NCBI RefSeq assembly: GCF_025837095.1
Contig: NZ_CP107551.1
Location: forward strand, 2,152,352 to 2,216,351
Length of the DNA: 64,000 nucleotides
Source: Rhodococcus sp. Z13
Lineage (GTDB): Bacteria; Actinomycetota; Actinomycetes; Mycobacteriales; Mycobacteriaceae
Reading direction: 5' to 3'
Positions 14,241 to 22,635 of this stretch are shown piece by piece. Each line of letters begins with the position of its first letter. Position 1 is the stretch's first letter. A program made the position numbers and the translations under genes. The notes beneath the pieces are model-generated. The model saw only the letters and a list, made by a program, of their open reading frames with translations. It was not told the DNA's origin and searched no databases.

Positions 14241-15314
14241 ATGAGCGAGAACGCCCCCTACGACGCACTGCTCGTGCTCTCCTTCGGCGGTCCGGAGGGA
14301 CCCGACGACGTGCGCCCGTTCCTCGAGAACGTCACGCGCGGCCGCGGCATCCCGCCGGAGCGGCTCGACGAGGTCGCCGAGCACTACCTGCACTTCGGGG
14401 GCGTCTCGCCCATCAACGCGCTCAACCGCGCCATCATCGACGCCGTGCGCGCCGAGTTCGACGCCCACGGCATCGATCTGCCGATCTACTTCGGCAACCG
14501 CAACTGGCACCCGATGGTCGAGGACACCGTCGCCGCCATGCGCGACGAGGGCATCCGCAACGCCCTGGTCTTCGCGACGTCCGCCTGGGGCGGCTACTCC
14601 GGCTGCCGGCAGTACCACGAGGACATCGCCCGGGCCCGCCAGGCCGTCGACGGCGCCCCGCAGCTGACGAAGCTGCGCCAGTTCTACGACCATCCGCTGT
14701 TCCTCGACGCGGTCGCCGACGCCGTGCGCGCAGCCCGCGTCGAACTGCCCGACGAGGTGCGCGACACCGCGCGGCTGGTGTTCACCGCGCACTCCGTCCC
14801 GAACTCCTTCGACGCCACCGGTGGTCCGGCGGAGGCGGGCGGGCACCTGTACAGCCGGCAGGTCGCCGAGGCGGCGCGGCTCGTCGCGGAAGCGCTCGGC
14901 GTCGCCGACTACGACCTGGTGTGGCAGTCCCGGTCCGGCCCGCCGCAGGTGCCGTGGCTCGAACCCGACATCGTCGACCACATCGACGCGCTGCACGAGC
15001 GCGGCACCGAGGCCGTCGTCGTCGTGCCCGTCGGGTTCGTCTCCGACCATCTCGAGGTGGTGTGGGATCTCGACACCGAGGCCCGCGACCGCGCCGCCGA
15101 GCACGGCATGGGCTTCGTGCGGGCCGGCACCGCCGGAACCGATCCGCGCTTCGCGCAGCTCGTCCGCGAACTCGTCGAGGAGCAGCGGAACGGCGTCGCC
15201 GCCCGCCGCCGCGGCACCGAGCCGCTGCTCGGGGTGGGCTGCAACGGCAGCCTGTGCGCGGCACGCTGCTGCGAGCCGCCCAAGCGGCCCACGCGTCCCG
15301 CGGCCTCGCGCTGA
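14241..15314 (+). CDS. hemH: Coproporphyrin/protoporphyrin ferrochelatase
   Basis: A 357-residue ferrochelatase that inserts Fe(II) into the porphyrin at the end of haem synthesis; in actinobacteria the substrate is usually coproporphyrin III (CpfC activity). Family segments visible are [19 protein letters not shown] at the N-terminus, [18 protein letters not shown] with Cys122, the active-site [10 protein letters not shown], and [14 protein letters not shown]. The C-terminus has a cysteine cluster (Cys334, 339, 343, 344), consistent with the [2Fe-2S] cluster of actinobacterial ferrochelatases. It starts four bases after inhA, the arrangement seen in mycobacteria, and converges with the next gene only three bases beyond its stop. 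Confidence 0.95.
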   Translation: MSENAPYDALLVLSFGGPEGPDDVRPFLENVTRGRGIPPERLDEVAEHYLHFGGVSPINALNRAIIDAVRAEFDAHGIDLPIYFGNRNWHPMVEDTVAAMRDEGIRNALVFATSAWGGYSGCRQYHEDIARARQAVDGAPQLTKLRQFYDHPLFLDAVADAVRAARVELPDEVRDTARLVFTAHSVPNSFDATGGPAEAGGHLYSRQVAEAARLVAEALGVADYDLVWQSRSGPPQVPWLEPDIVDHIDALHERGTEAVVVVPVGFVSDHLEVVWDLDTEARDRAAEHGMGFVRAGTAGTDPRFAQLVRELVEEQRNGVAARRRGTEPLLGVGCNGSLCAARCCEPPKRPTRPAASR

Positions 15315-15317
15315 CCG

Positions 15318-15977
15318 TCAGACGGCGAGCGGGGAGACGAACCAACGCGGCAGGCTGCGGCGCAGCGGCGACGGCCCGTCGATCGTCACCGCACCCGACC
15401 GCTGCGCACCCTCCCAGGTGGCTTCGCCCCGCCAGATCTCGGTGAGTTCGCGCAGCCTCGCGGTGACGGTCACCGACACCTCGAAACCCGGGTCGACGTC
15501 GCACACGTCGACGTCGTCGGCGGTGACCACGAGCCACCACCGGCGCGACGCCCGCGTCACCCCGGGGAAGACGAACTGCACCACCACCCGGGCCTCGGGG
15601 ACCTGCGCGTGGTCGACGTGCCGGTGCATGTCCCACATCAGCAGTTTCGGATCGAGATCGGCGTCGCCGAGCCGGCCCGTCCACCGGGCACCCCACGCCC
15701 CGAGCGCGTCGACGACGGTCTCGAGTTCCCGGCCCGCCGGGGTGAGCACGTAACGCACCTCGGACCCGTCGGTCACGCGCCGCACGATGCCCGCCGCGGT
15801 GAGCTGGTGCAGCCGCTTCGACAGCAGGCTCGGCGACATCCGCGGCAGACCGCGCCGCAGGTCGTTGAAGCGTTCGCTGCCCAGGACGAGTTCACGCACC
15901 ACGAGCAGCGTCCACCGCTCGTCGAAGAGTTCCATCGCCTTGGCGACGGGACAGAACTGGTGGTAGGGCGAACCCAT
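15318..15977 (-). CDS. HxlR-family regulator with C-terminal sterol-carrier-like domain
   Basis: A 219-residue protein. The first ~100 residues are a winged helix of the HxlR type (FCPVAKAMELFDERWTLLVV, then RFNDLRRGLPRMSPSLLSKR). The remainder (about 115-219) resembles the SCP2-like domain fused to some actinobacterial HxlR proteins. A conserved Cys near residue 9 may sense redox or electrophiles. The ATG at 15977 gives the usual MGSPYHQFCPVAKAME start; a longer frame upstream lacks similarity. It is divergent from the methyltransferase gene (133-base gap), which it may regulate. Confidence 0.85.
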   Translation of the reverse strand: MGSPYHQFCPVAKAMELFDERWTLLVVRELVLGSERFNDLRRGLPRMSPSLLSKRLHQLTAAGIVRRVTDGSEVRYVLTPAGRELETVVDALGAWGARWTGRLGDADLDPKLLMWDMHRHVDHAQVPEARVVVQFVFPGVTRASRRWWLVVTADDVDVCDVDPGFEVSVTVTARLRELTEIWRGEATWEGAQRSGAVTIDGPSPLRRSLPRWFVSPLAV

Positions 15978-16110
15978 GGTCGAATCGTAGGCCCGCCGGG
16001 GGAGCGCGGTACAGATCCTGTACTGGAGGCGGATCTCCACGCGTTCCTACAGTCGAGACGTGACCCGGCACCGCGCCGGATCGCGATCGCATCCGACAGG
16101 AGGAATCGCG

Positions 16111-16956
16111 ATGACCGACACCTCGACGACCCCCGGCCTCTGGGCCACCGACGCCGACCGTGCCCTCAAGGCCAAGCATCGCATCATGTGGGCCCTCGGC
16201 GACTACCCCGCGGTGGCGACGGAGGTCATCGCCACCCTCGGCCCGACCCTCGTGGACGCCACCGGCATCGCTGCCGGAGACCGTGTCCTCGACGTCGCCG
16301 CCGGCTCGGGCAACGCCGCGATCCCGGCCGCACTCGCCGGCGCCGACGTGCTCGCCACCGACCTGACCCCCGAACTCTTCGACGCCGGCCGCCGTGCGGC
16401 CGCCGCGGCCGGCGCGACCCTGACCTGGCAGGAAGCCGACGCCGAGGCGCTGCCCTTCGACGACGCGAGCTTCGACGCCGTGCTCTCCTGCGTCGGCGTG
16501 ATGTTCGCGCCGCATCACCGTCTCGCCGCCGACGAACTGCTCCGCGTCACCCGCCCGGGCGGACGCATCGGGCTGCTGAACTGGACCCCCGGTGGGTTCA
16601 TCGGCCAGATGTTCGCGACCATGAAACCCTATGCGCCGCCGCCCCCTCCGGGTGCGCAACCACCGCCGCTGTGGGGCGACGAGACCCACGTGCGCGACCT
16701 GCTCGGGCACGCCGTCACCGACCTGGAGGTGCGCACCGACAACCTGCGCGTCGAACGGTTCGCGAGCGCCGAGGACTTCCTCGACTTCTTCAAGTCGACC
16801 TACGGACCCACGATCGTGGTCTACCGCAACATCGCCGACGATCCCGACCGCGTTGCCGCCCTCGACCGCGCCCTGCTCGAACTCGCCCTGCGCCACGACA
16901 TCGGTGGGGGAGCGATGAACTGGGAGTACCTGCTGGTCACCGCGCGTCGCGCCTGA
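16111..16956 (+). CDS. Class I SAM-dependent methyltransferase
   Basis: A 281-residue methyltransferase. Motif I is VLDVAAGSGNAAIPAALAGA (about 57-76), followed by the acidic end of strand 2 (ATDLTPELFDAG), QEADAEALPFDDASFDAVLS and the post-III motif LLRVTRPGGRIGLLNWTPGG. This is the UbiE/type-11 group; the substrate is unknown. A very strong AGGAGGAA lies before the ATG. It is divergent from the HxlR regulator, which is the likely controller, and ends seven bases from a convergent gene. Confidence 0.88.
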   Translation: MTDTSTTPGLWATDADRALKAKHRIMWALGDYPAVATEVIATLGPTLVDATGIAAGDRVLDVAAGSGNAAIPAALAGADVLATDLTPELFDAGRRAAAAAGATLTWQEADAEALPFDDASFDAVLSCVGVMFAPHHRLAADELLRVTRPGGRIGLLNWTPGGFIGQMFATMKPYAPPPPPGAQPPPLWGDETHVRDLLGHAVTDLEVRTDNLRVERFASAEDFLDFFKSTYGPTIVVYRNIADDPDRVAALDRALLELALRHDIGGGAMNWEYLLVTARRA

Positions 16957-16963
16957 GCCGCCG

Positions 16964-17773
16964 TCAGGGGTGGTGCTCGGCGCGCAGCGCGGCCGTCACC
17001 GCGCACACCCGCGCCTCCCGCACCGCCGTCCACAACGGCTGCAGCACCGCCTCCCGTCCGGCGGTCGCCGACGCGGACCCGGCCCGCAGGCCACCGCCGC
17101 GACCGGCGACGGTGAGGATCGCCGCGACCTGGTCGGCGGTGTCGAGGATGCGCGCCGCGCGCGGCGGCAGCGACCCCGGATACCGGTGCCGCGCGAGTTC
17201 GGCCACCTCGGTGGCGATCTCCTCCCGGGGATCGGCACGACGACCGTCGGTCCCGACGGTGGGGATACCGGTCAGCGCCGACGCCGCGTCGCGGACGGCC
17301 TCGCGCATCGCGAACTCGGCCTCCCCGAGACCCCGGTCCGCGGCGGACTCGGGCACCGACTCCAGGGCGAACACGCTCCAGCGCAGCACGTCCGGGCCCT
17401 CCCGGTGCGGGACGAGCCCGAGCCCCGGGGCGCCCGGCGCACCCACGACGACACCTTCACCCGTGGCGAGGGCCGCGCCCGCGAAATCCGTGCCGGCCGG
17501 CAGACCGCGCACGTCGCCGGGCGCCGGCAGCACCAGCCGCAGTCCCGCGCTCTCCGCCGAATCCACCTGCCGGATCAGCGCGAGCAGCAGGGCCGCACCG
17601 TCGGAGACACCCCGCTCGGGCAACCCGGCCGAGGCGGCCGCCGCCGCGTCGTGCGCGCCGACCAGATGCATCGGAGCCCACGCGTGCAGAGCGTCTATGA
17701 CGTCGTCGGGTGCGGCGTGCCCGGACAACCACGACCCGGCCCAGACGGTCAGTGTCAGGCTCGGAGAACTCAC
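16964..17773 (-). CDS. Conserved hypothetical protein (Rv1486c-like)
   Basis: A 269-residue alanine-rich protein with no signal peptide and no clear catalytic motif. Recognisable stretches include LTVWAGSWLSGHAAPDDVID near the N-terminus and GVVVGAPGAPGLGLVPHR in the middle. It sits just after hemH on the opposite strand, as Rv1486c does, which is the main basis for the assignment. The GTG at 17773 is preferred over a TTG two codons upstream; neither has a good ribosome site. Function unknown. Confidence 0.65.
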   Translation of the reverse strand: MSSPSLTLTVWAGSWLSGHAAPDDVIDALHAWAPMHLVGAHDAAAAASAGLPERGVSDGAALLLALIRQVDSAESAGLRLVLPAPGDVRGLPAGTDFAGAALATGEGVVVGAPGAPGLGLVPHREGPDVLRWSVFALESVPESAADRGLGEAEFAMREAVRDAASALTGIPTVGTDGRRADPREEIATEVAELARHRYPGSLPPRAARILDTADQVAAILTVAGRGGGLRAGSASATAGREAVLQPLWTAVREARVCAVTAALRAEHHP

Positions 17774-17857
17774 CCGCAAAGCATACGACCGGGACGGGTG
17801 CCGTGGCCCGGCGTGGCGGACGGATCCGGTTCGGACGATGTCCTAACGTGGGTCGGC

Positions 17858-18691
17858 GTGAGCCCACGCGACATGTATGCCGGCGACATCCTCGCCGGTC
17901 ACACCCGGAGGAAGAAGAAGTCCGTCCCCGAACTCGAAGCCGAGCGCGGGGTCGTCGTCGAGGACGCCGCCTCCGGCTGGTGCGGTGCGGTCGTGGGCTT
18001 CGAGAAGACCTACGACGGCGACTTCGTCCGGCTCGAGGACGCCCAGGGCCGCACCCGGCTGTTCGCGATGCGCCCCGCGGCGTTCCTCGTCGATGGTGCC
18101 CCTGTCACCCTCGTCAAGCCGAAGGCTCGGTCCGCCGCGCAACCGGCCCGGTCGGCCTCCGGGTCCACCCGCGTCGAGGGACTGCGGGCCCGGGTCGCGC
18201 GGGGCAGCCGCATCTGGGTGGAGGGTGTGCACGACGCCGCTCTCGTCGAACGGGTGTGGGGCCACGACCTGCGCGTCGAGGGTGTGGTCGTCGAACAGCT
18301 CGAGGGCCTCGACAATCTCGGTTCGCGGCTGGCCGAGTTCGGCCCCGGGCCCGGCCGGCGCGTCGGTGTCCTCGCCGACCACCTCGTCACCGGTTCCAAG
18401 GAAGAGCGGCTCACCGCGAACCTCGGCCCGCACGTCATGGTCACCGGCCATCCCTACATCGACGTGTGGCAGGCGGTGAAACCGAAGGCCGTGGGTATCG
18501 ACGCCTGGCCCGTGATCCCGCGCGGCGAGGACTGGAAGACCGGCGTGTGCCGTGAGCTCGGCTGGGGCACCCCGCAGGACGGCTGGCGCCGCGTCTACGA
18601 CGCCGTGAACTCGTTCCGTGACCTCGAATCGCACCTCATCGGTGCGGTCGAACGTCTCGTGGACTTCGTCACCGAGCCCGACGAGGGCTGA
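17858..18691 (+). CDS. DUF3097 family protein
   Basis: A 277-residue actinobacterial DUF3097 protein. The N-terminal part (about 1-100) includes MYAGDILAGHTRRKKKSVPE and a beta-rich section around GWCGAVVGFEKTYDGDFVRL. The C-terminal part (about 115-265), with RIWVEGVHDAALVERVWGHD and RRVGVLADHLVTGSKEERL, has the acidic residue pattern of a TOPRIM-like fold; that fold is my inference. GTG 17858 is used; an ATG five codons later is an alternative. The stop codon lies within the first unit of a tandem repeat. Confidence 0.85.
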   Translation: MSPRDMYAGDILAGHTRRKKKSVPELEAERGVVVEDAASGWCGAVVGFEKTYDGDFVRLEDAQGRTRLFAMRPAAFLVDGAPVTLVKPKARSAAQPARSASGSTRVEGLRARVARGSRIWVEGVHDAALVERVWGHDLRVEGVVVEQLEGLDNLGSRLAEFGPGPGRRVGVLADHLVTGSKEERLTANLGPHVMVTGHPYIDVWQAVKPKAVGIDAWPVIPRGEDWKTGVCRELGWGTPQDGWRRVYDAVNSFRDLESHLIGAVERLVDFVTEPDEG

Positions 18692-18749
18692 GCCCTCACA
18701 GAATCCGACGAGGGCTGAGCCCTCACAGAATCCGACGAGGGCTGAGCCC
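18680..18749 (+). repeat. 27-base tandem repeat (2.6 copies) with built-in hairpins
   Basis: The unit starts GACGAGGGCTGAGCCCTCAC and occurs at 18680-18706, 18707-18733 and partly at 18734-18749. Each copy holds GAGGGC-TGA-GCCC(TC), a four-to-six-pair stem whose loop in copy one is the DUF3097 stop codon. It lies between convergent genes, so it may act as a multiplied transcription terminator. Full copies are identical, which suggests recent expansion. Confidence 0.75.
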
Positions 18750-18769
18750 ACCCCGGGCTCGGGCCGGGC

Positions 18770-19408
18770 TCAGCGGCCGCCGGTCTCCGTGGGGGCGTCC
18801 CCGGTGCCGGGCAGGCCCGTGCCGACACCGCCGACGTCGACGATCGTCCAGTCGGAGGCGCGGTCCATCGTCACCGTGTAGGTCGCGGTGGCGGCGACCC
18901 CGTCGGGGGTCTGCTTGCTCTTCGACACCATGTCGACGAACACCTGTACCACGTAGGTGTCGCCGTCGGTGTGCGACGCCTCGGCGGCGAGCAGCCGCGC
19001 GTCGGCGGTGTACTCCATCTGCGTCAGCCACGGCGACACCACGTCGACGGCACCCTCGAGCTTCGGCGTCAGCTGTTCGCTGACGCCGTCGGTCAGCGCG
19101 GCCCGCCACCCCTCGAGGTCCCGGAAGTCGACCTCGGAGACGCTCAACGCGTACTCGGAGGCGACGGCTTCGGCCTCGGCTTCGACGTCGAGCCGGCTCT
19201 GCAGGGCCTGCAACTGCTCGGACGAGTCGTCGGTCGCCCACAGCGCCCCGAATACCACGGCGGCGACGACCGCCGGCGCCGCGACGATCCAGGCGGTGCG
19301 GGCGGAGGTGAGGCCGCGGCCCGGGCCCGCCGTCGCGGTGCCGGTGCCGGTGGTGGCCGGATCCTGTTCGGGGAACTCGGTGTTCGAGGCCGAGCCGGTG
19401 TTCGACAT
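18770..19408 (-). CDS. Mce-associated membrane protein
   Basis: A 212-residue protein with a short cytoplasmic N-terminus, one membrane helix (about 38-58, AWIVAAPAVVAAVVFGALWA) and an extracytoplasmic domain (about 60-200) containing VASEYALSVSEVDFRDLEGW and a C-terminal strand TYTVTMDRASDWTIVDVG. This is the design of Mas/Mam proteins encoded after mceF, which stabilise the Mce transporter. ATG 19408 follows AAGAAGGAA; a second ATG at 19429 overlaps the mceF stop as ATGA and is also possible, giving seven more residues. It is the last gene of the mce unit. Confidence 0.85.
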   Translation of the reverse strand: MSNTGSASNTEFPEQDPATTGTGTATAGPGRGLTSARTAWIVAAPAVVAAVVFGALWATDDSSEQLQALQSRLDVEAEAEAVASEYALSVSEVDFRDLEGWRAALTDGVSEQLTPKLEGAVDVVSPWLTQMEYTADARLLAAEASHTDGDTYVVQVFVDMVSKSKQTPDGVAATATYTVTMDRASDWTIVDVGGVGTGLPGTGDAPTETGGR

Positions 19409-19425
19409 GACGCTGTATTCCTTCT

Positions 19426-20376
19426 TCATCGGGGGACGCTCACGGTGAATCGGACGCTGTCGCCCGGTAGCGTGGCGATGGCCTGTTCGAGCAGAGTACC
19501 GAGATCCATCCGGCCCACCACGGATCCGGTGGCCTGGGTGGCCGGTCGCAGCGCCACCCCGATCGCGCCGAGTTCGGGTGCCATCTTCTTCAGGAAGTCG
19601 GCGAGCTCGATCTCCTGCTGACGCCACGACCCGAGGACCTCCTTGCCGCGCAGCACCGACGAGCCTTCGAACAGGTACTCGTAGGAGACGCCGAGGGTTT
19701 CGCCGAACTGGTCGAGCATCGGCGGTGCGGCGACCATTGCGGGCCGCACCCAGTCGACGTCACCCATCATCCACATCAGGTCGCTCAGCACCGTCTCCAG
19801 TGACCCGTCGTGCCGGGTGAGGGTCGCCAGCAGCAGTTCCGCACCGCGCGCGGCCGCCGGCATCGTCTCCTGCAGCCCGGACACCGACTCGGTGAACGTC
19901 GTGACCAGCTCGTTCAGTGACTCCGCGTCGGTCTGTTCGAGCAGTTCCGAGGTGGTCGCGAGCAGATCCGGTACCGAGGTGGGCAGCTCCACGACCTCCG
20001 TCAGGTGCGCGCCGTCCTCGAGATAGGGGCCCTGCGAGGTCGCCGGCAGGAACGAGAACACCGGCTCGCCGAGCGACGACAGGTTCTCCACCCGCATCGT
20101 GCTGTCGACGGGGATGCGGTGCTCGGCGTCGTAGGAGATGTTCAGGCGGACGAACCCGTCGAGGTTCTCCATGCCGTCCACGCGGCCGATGTTCACACCC
20201 CGGTAGACGACCTTCGAGCCGGTCCGCAGACCGGCGGCGTCGCGCACGTCGACCATCGCGTGGGTGCGGCTGCGCGTCGGGTCGATCTGCAGCACCCCGA
20301 CGACGAGATACCAGCTGCCGAGGGTCATCACCACGACCAGGGCGAGGGCGGACAGCCAGGCGGGAATACGGGTCAC
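19426..20376 (-). CDS. MCE family protein, MceF position
   Basis: A 316-residue protein with an N-terminal membrane anchor (about 6-26, WLSALALVVVMTLGSWYLVV), the MCE domain (about 35-110, DAAGLRTGSKVVYRGVNIGR) and a helical tail. MCE proteins form the periplasmic hexamer or tunnel of a lipid importer. GTG start overlaps the mceE stop by four bases. At 316 residues it is shorter than many MceF proteins (over 400), lacking a long proline-rich tail. Position, not sequence alone, gives the MceF label. Confidence 0.85.
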   Translation of the reverse strand: MTRIPAWLSALALVVVMTLGSWYLVVGVLQIDPTRSRTHAMVDVRDAAGLRTGSKVVYRGVNIGRVDGMENLDGFVRLNISYDAEHRIPVDSTMRVENLSSLGEPVFSFLPATSQGPYLEDGAHLTEVVELPTSVPDLLATTSELLEQTDAESLNELVTTFTESVSGLQETMPAAARGAELLLATLTRHDGSLETVLSDLMWMMGDVDWVRPAMVAAPPMLDQFGETLGVSYEYLFEGSSVLRGKEVLGSWRQQEIELADFLKKMAPELGAIGVALRPATQATGSVVGRMDLGTLLEQAIATLPGDSVRFTVSVPR

Positions 20377-21491
20377 GGCAGAGCTCCGATCATGCGCAGG
20401 AGGACCAGACCGTCGGCGAGGGGACTCTCCTCCTCGCCGGCGATGGTCACCTCACGGATGTCGATCCCCGGTTCGAGCAGGAACGGCACGAGTTTCTCGT
20501 CGACCAGCGCGACGAGTTCGGCGGCGTTGCCGCGCAGTTCGTCGGCGTTGGGGGACGGCTCGCGCAGCAGCGGCGTGAGGGTCTCGAGATTGTCGTTGAT
20601 GTGCGGCAGACGCGGGATCAGCCATTCGAGGCCCGTGACCATCGTGTTCACGTCGATGACGATGTTGAGCACGGCCTCCATGAAGTAGGGCACCCGGTCG
20701 AGGCGGTAGCGCGCGGTGTCGGAGAACAGGAATCCGATGTCGTCGCGCGCGGCGTCGAGCCGCTGGGACAGGTCGTCGGTGGCGACCACGATGCGGTCGA
20801 TCTGGTCGATGTTCGCGGCGGCCTCGTTCAGGTCGTTCGAGATCACCGCCGACAGGTCCCGGGTCTCGGCGGGGTCCTCGGGCAGCACCTCGTTGAGGCG
20901 GGCGATCGAGTCCTGCAGCCGGGTGATGCTGCCGCCGTTGACGAACATCGCGATCCGCTCGAGCATCTCCTCGATCTGCGGGCCGGGATCGGTGTCGCTC
21001 AACGGGATGGTGTCACCGTCCTGCAGGGGCGCGCCGCCGCCGTTCTCCGGCGGCAGCAGCGCGATGTAGATGTCGCCGAGCGCCGTGTTCTGACGTAGTT
21101 CGGCGCGGGTGCCGGCCGGCACGATCACCGAGTCGCGCACGTCGATGCGTGCGACGGCGCTGTGCGGTTCGAGGTCGATCGCGCGCAGGGTGCCGACGGA
21201 GATGCCGCCGCTGCGGACGTCGGCGCCCGCGGGCAGGCTCAGCAACGACTCGAACTCGAGGTTGAGCCGGTAGGTCGGGCCGCGCACCCCGGAGCCGGGC
21301 AGTGCGTGGTCGCTGGGGTCGAAACTGCACCCGCACAGCACGAGCAGCGCGGCGAGCATCGCGCCGACGAACCGCCCTGTGTGGGCGCGGTGGCCGAGCC
21401 GCCCTGTGTGGGCGCGGTGGCCGAGCCGCCCTGTGTGGGCGCGGTGGCCGAGCCGCCTCGAGTGGTCGGAGCGGGGGAACGAACGGGTCAC
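20373..21491 (-). CDS. MCE family lipoprotein, MceE position
   Basis: A 372-residue MCE protein with a lipoprotein signal: a hydrophobic stretch then VLCGC, with Cys55 the likely lipidated residue. The MCE domain follows (about 75-155, LPAGADVRSGGISVGTLRAI), then a helical region. MceE is the lipoprotein subunit of actinobacterial Mce complexes. The start is GTG overlapping the mceD stop. Ahead of the signal helix lie three exact copies of LGHRAHTGR (residues 14-40), encoded by a 27-base tandem repeat. That makes an unusually long, basic, histidine-rich n-region of about 41 residues. Confidence 0.88.
   Translation of the reverse strand: MTRSFPRSDHSRRLGHRAHTGRLGHRAHTGRLGHRAHTGRFVGAMLAALLVLCGCSFDPSDHALPGSGVRGPTYRLNLEFESLLSLPAGADVRSGGISVGTLRAIDLEPHSAVARIDVRDSVIVPAGTRAELRQNTALGDIYIALLPPENGGGAPLQDGDTIPLSDTDPGPQIEEMLERIAMFVNGGSITRLQDSIARLNEVLPEDPAETRDLSAVISNDLNEAAANIDQIDRIVVATDDLSQRLDAARDDIGFLFSDTARYRLDRVPYFMEAVLNIVIDVNTMVTGLEWLIPRLPHINDNLETLTPLLREPSPNADELRGNAAELVALVDEKLVPFLLEPGIDIREVTIAGEEESPLADGLVLLRMIGALP
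21372..21452 (-). repeat. Three exact 27-base tandem repeats inside the MceE signal region
   Basis: Units at 21372-21398, 21399-21425 and 21426-21452 are identical and in frame, each encoding LGHRAHTGR on the minus strand. A partial fourth follows. Perfect identity indicates recent slippage, and copy number probably varies between strains. The repeat lies upstream of the lipobox, so the mature lipoprotein would be unchanged. Confidence 0.9.
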
Positions 21492-22633
21492 GGCGTTGCT
21501 CCGATCGTCGACAGGACCAACTGGGGCAGCGGCACCGCCACCGACCGGGAGGACACCACGGTGCAGCTGCCCGGGGCGACCTGTTCGAGTGCCGCGCAGG
21601 TCAGGGCAGCGTCGGGGGTGGGTACCTCGGCGCGGGCCGGATCGAGTTCCATCGCGACGGATCCCGGATGGGACTGCACCATCGTCTCGAGCATGGTCAG
21701 CGTGCCGGGGATCGTCGCGAGCAGTTCGCTCGAGCTCTCCGCCTGGGTGCGCAGCATCGTCAGGGTGGGCAGCGACGAGTTCAGCGCGTTCATCAGGTGG
21801 GGGAAGTGCTCGTTGAACAACCGGTCGAGCGGGCCCACGGCCAGTGACAGTTTCTCGACGAGGATCTTCGCCACGACCAGCATCTGCTCGATGCCGGCCA
21901 GGCCCGGCGCGAACGTTTCGATGGTGGACTTGACGTTCTCCCAGTCGCCGACGAGGAGCGAGCTCATCTCGGCGGAGTTGTCGAGGATCTGCCCGAGCTG
22001 GTCCATGAAGTTGTCCGGGGAGGACAGCAGCTCCGCGAGATCCCGCAGTTCCCGGTTGAGGGTCGGGCCGAGTCCCTCGAACTCGCGGCCGGCGTCCTGC
22101 AGTGCCGACTCGAACGGCGCCGTGCCGTCGGGTCCGCGTTCGGTCATCTTCCGCACGAGCTCGGAGAACGAGCCGAGCGCGTCCGAGACGCTGACCGGGG
22201 TGCGGGTGCGGGCGGTGTCGATGCACGTCTCCGGCGACAGGGTCGGGCCGGGGCGTGGATCGGCGTCGACGAGTTCGAGTCTCCGGTCGGTGAGGATCGA
22301 CGCGTTGGTGATCACGGCGCCGGTCTCGGCGGGCAGGTCGCGGTCGTGGACGGCCATGTCGACGCGTACCCGTGTGCCGTCGGGTTCGACCCGGTCGACG
22401 CTGCCGACCGTGATCCCGCGGATCGTCACGGGCGAACCGGGGTACAGGCCGTATGAGTCCTCGAAGTACGCGCAGATCGAGGTGTCGTCGCGGGAGGTCG
22501 CGGTGAAGGCGGTTGCGCCGGCCACGGCCAGCGCCACCACCGTCACGGCGGGGACGAGTCGTCGAGTGTTCATGATCGCTGGTCGCAGGTCGGCTGGTCG
22601 CAGATCGGCTGGTCGCAGATCGGCTGGTCTCAT
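21488..22633 (-). CDS. MCE family protein, MceD position
   Basis: A 381-residue MCE protein. After a repeated RPADL leader, the signal/anchor begins MNTRRLVPAVTVVALAVAG. The MCE domain is at about 55-130 (YPGSPVTIRGITVGSVDRVE), and a long helical part follows with cysteines near the C-terminus. Two starts are possible: ATG 22633, one base after the mceC stop, or ATG 22573, which gives the family-like N-terminus at residue 21. The interval between them is a four-copy 15-base repeat, so the upstream start may be a product of the expansion. Confidence 0.86.
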   Translation of the reverse strand: MRPADLRPADLRPADLRPAIMNTRRLVPAVTVVALAVAGATAFTATSRDDTSICAYFEDSYGLYPGSPVTIRGITVGSVDRVEPDGTRVRVDMAVHDRDLPAETGAVITNASILTDRRLELVDADPRPGPTLSPETCIDTARTRTPVSVSDALGSFSELVRKMTERGPDGTAPFESALQDAGREFEGLGPTLNRELRDLAELLSSPDNFMDQLGQILDNSAEMSSLLVGDWENVKSTIETFAPGLAGIEQMLVVAKILVEKLSLAVGPLDRLFNEHFPHLMNALNSSLPTLTMLRTQAESSSELLATIPGTLTMLETMVQSHPGSVAMELDPARAEVPTPDAALTCAALEQVAPGSCTVVSSRSVAVPLPQLVLSTIGATP

Positions 22634-22635
22634 AT
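22576..22635 (-). repeat. Four 15-base tandem repeats at the mceC-mceD junction
   Basis: Units near CGGCTGGTCGCAGAT run 22576-22590, 22591-22605, 22606-22620 and 22621-22635. The two central copies are identical; the outer ones diverge slightly. On the minus strand they encode RPADL repeats and contain the upstream mceD start codon, and they touch the mceC stop codon. Confidence 0.85.

Noticed and set aside
18680-22635. CRISPR array at the tandem repeats
   Set aside because: Repeats are directly adjacent with no spacers, there are too few units, and no cas genes are nearby.
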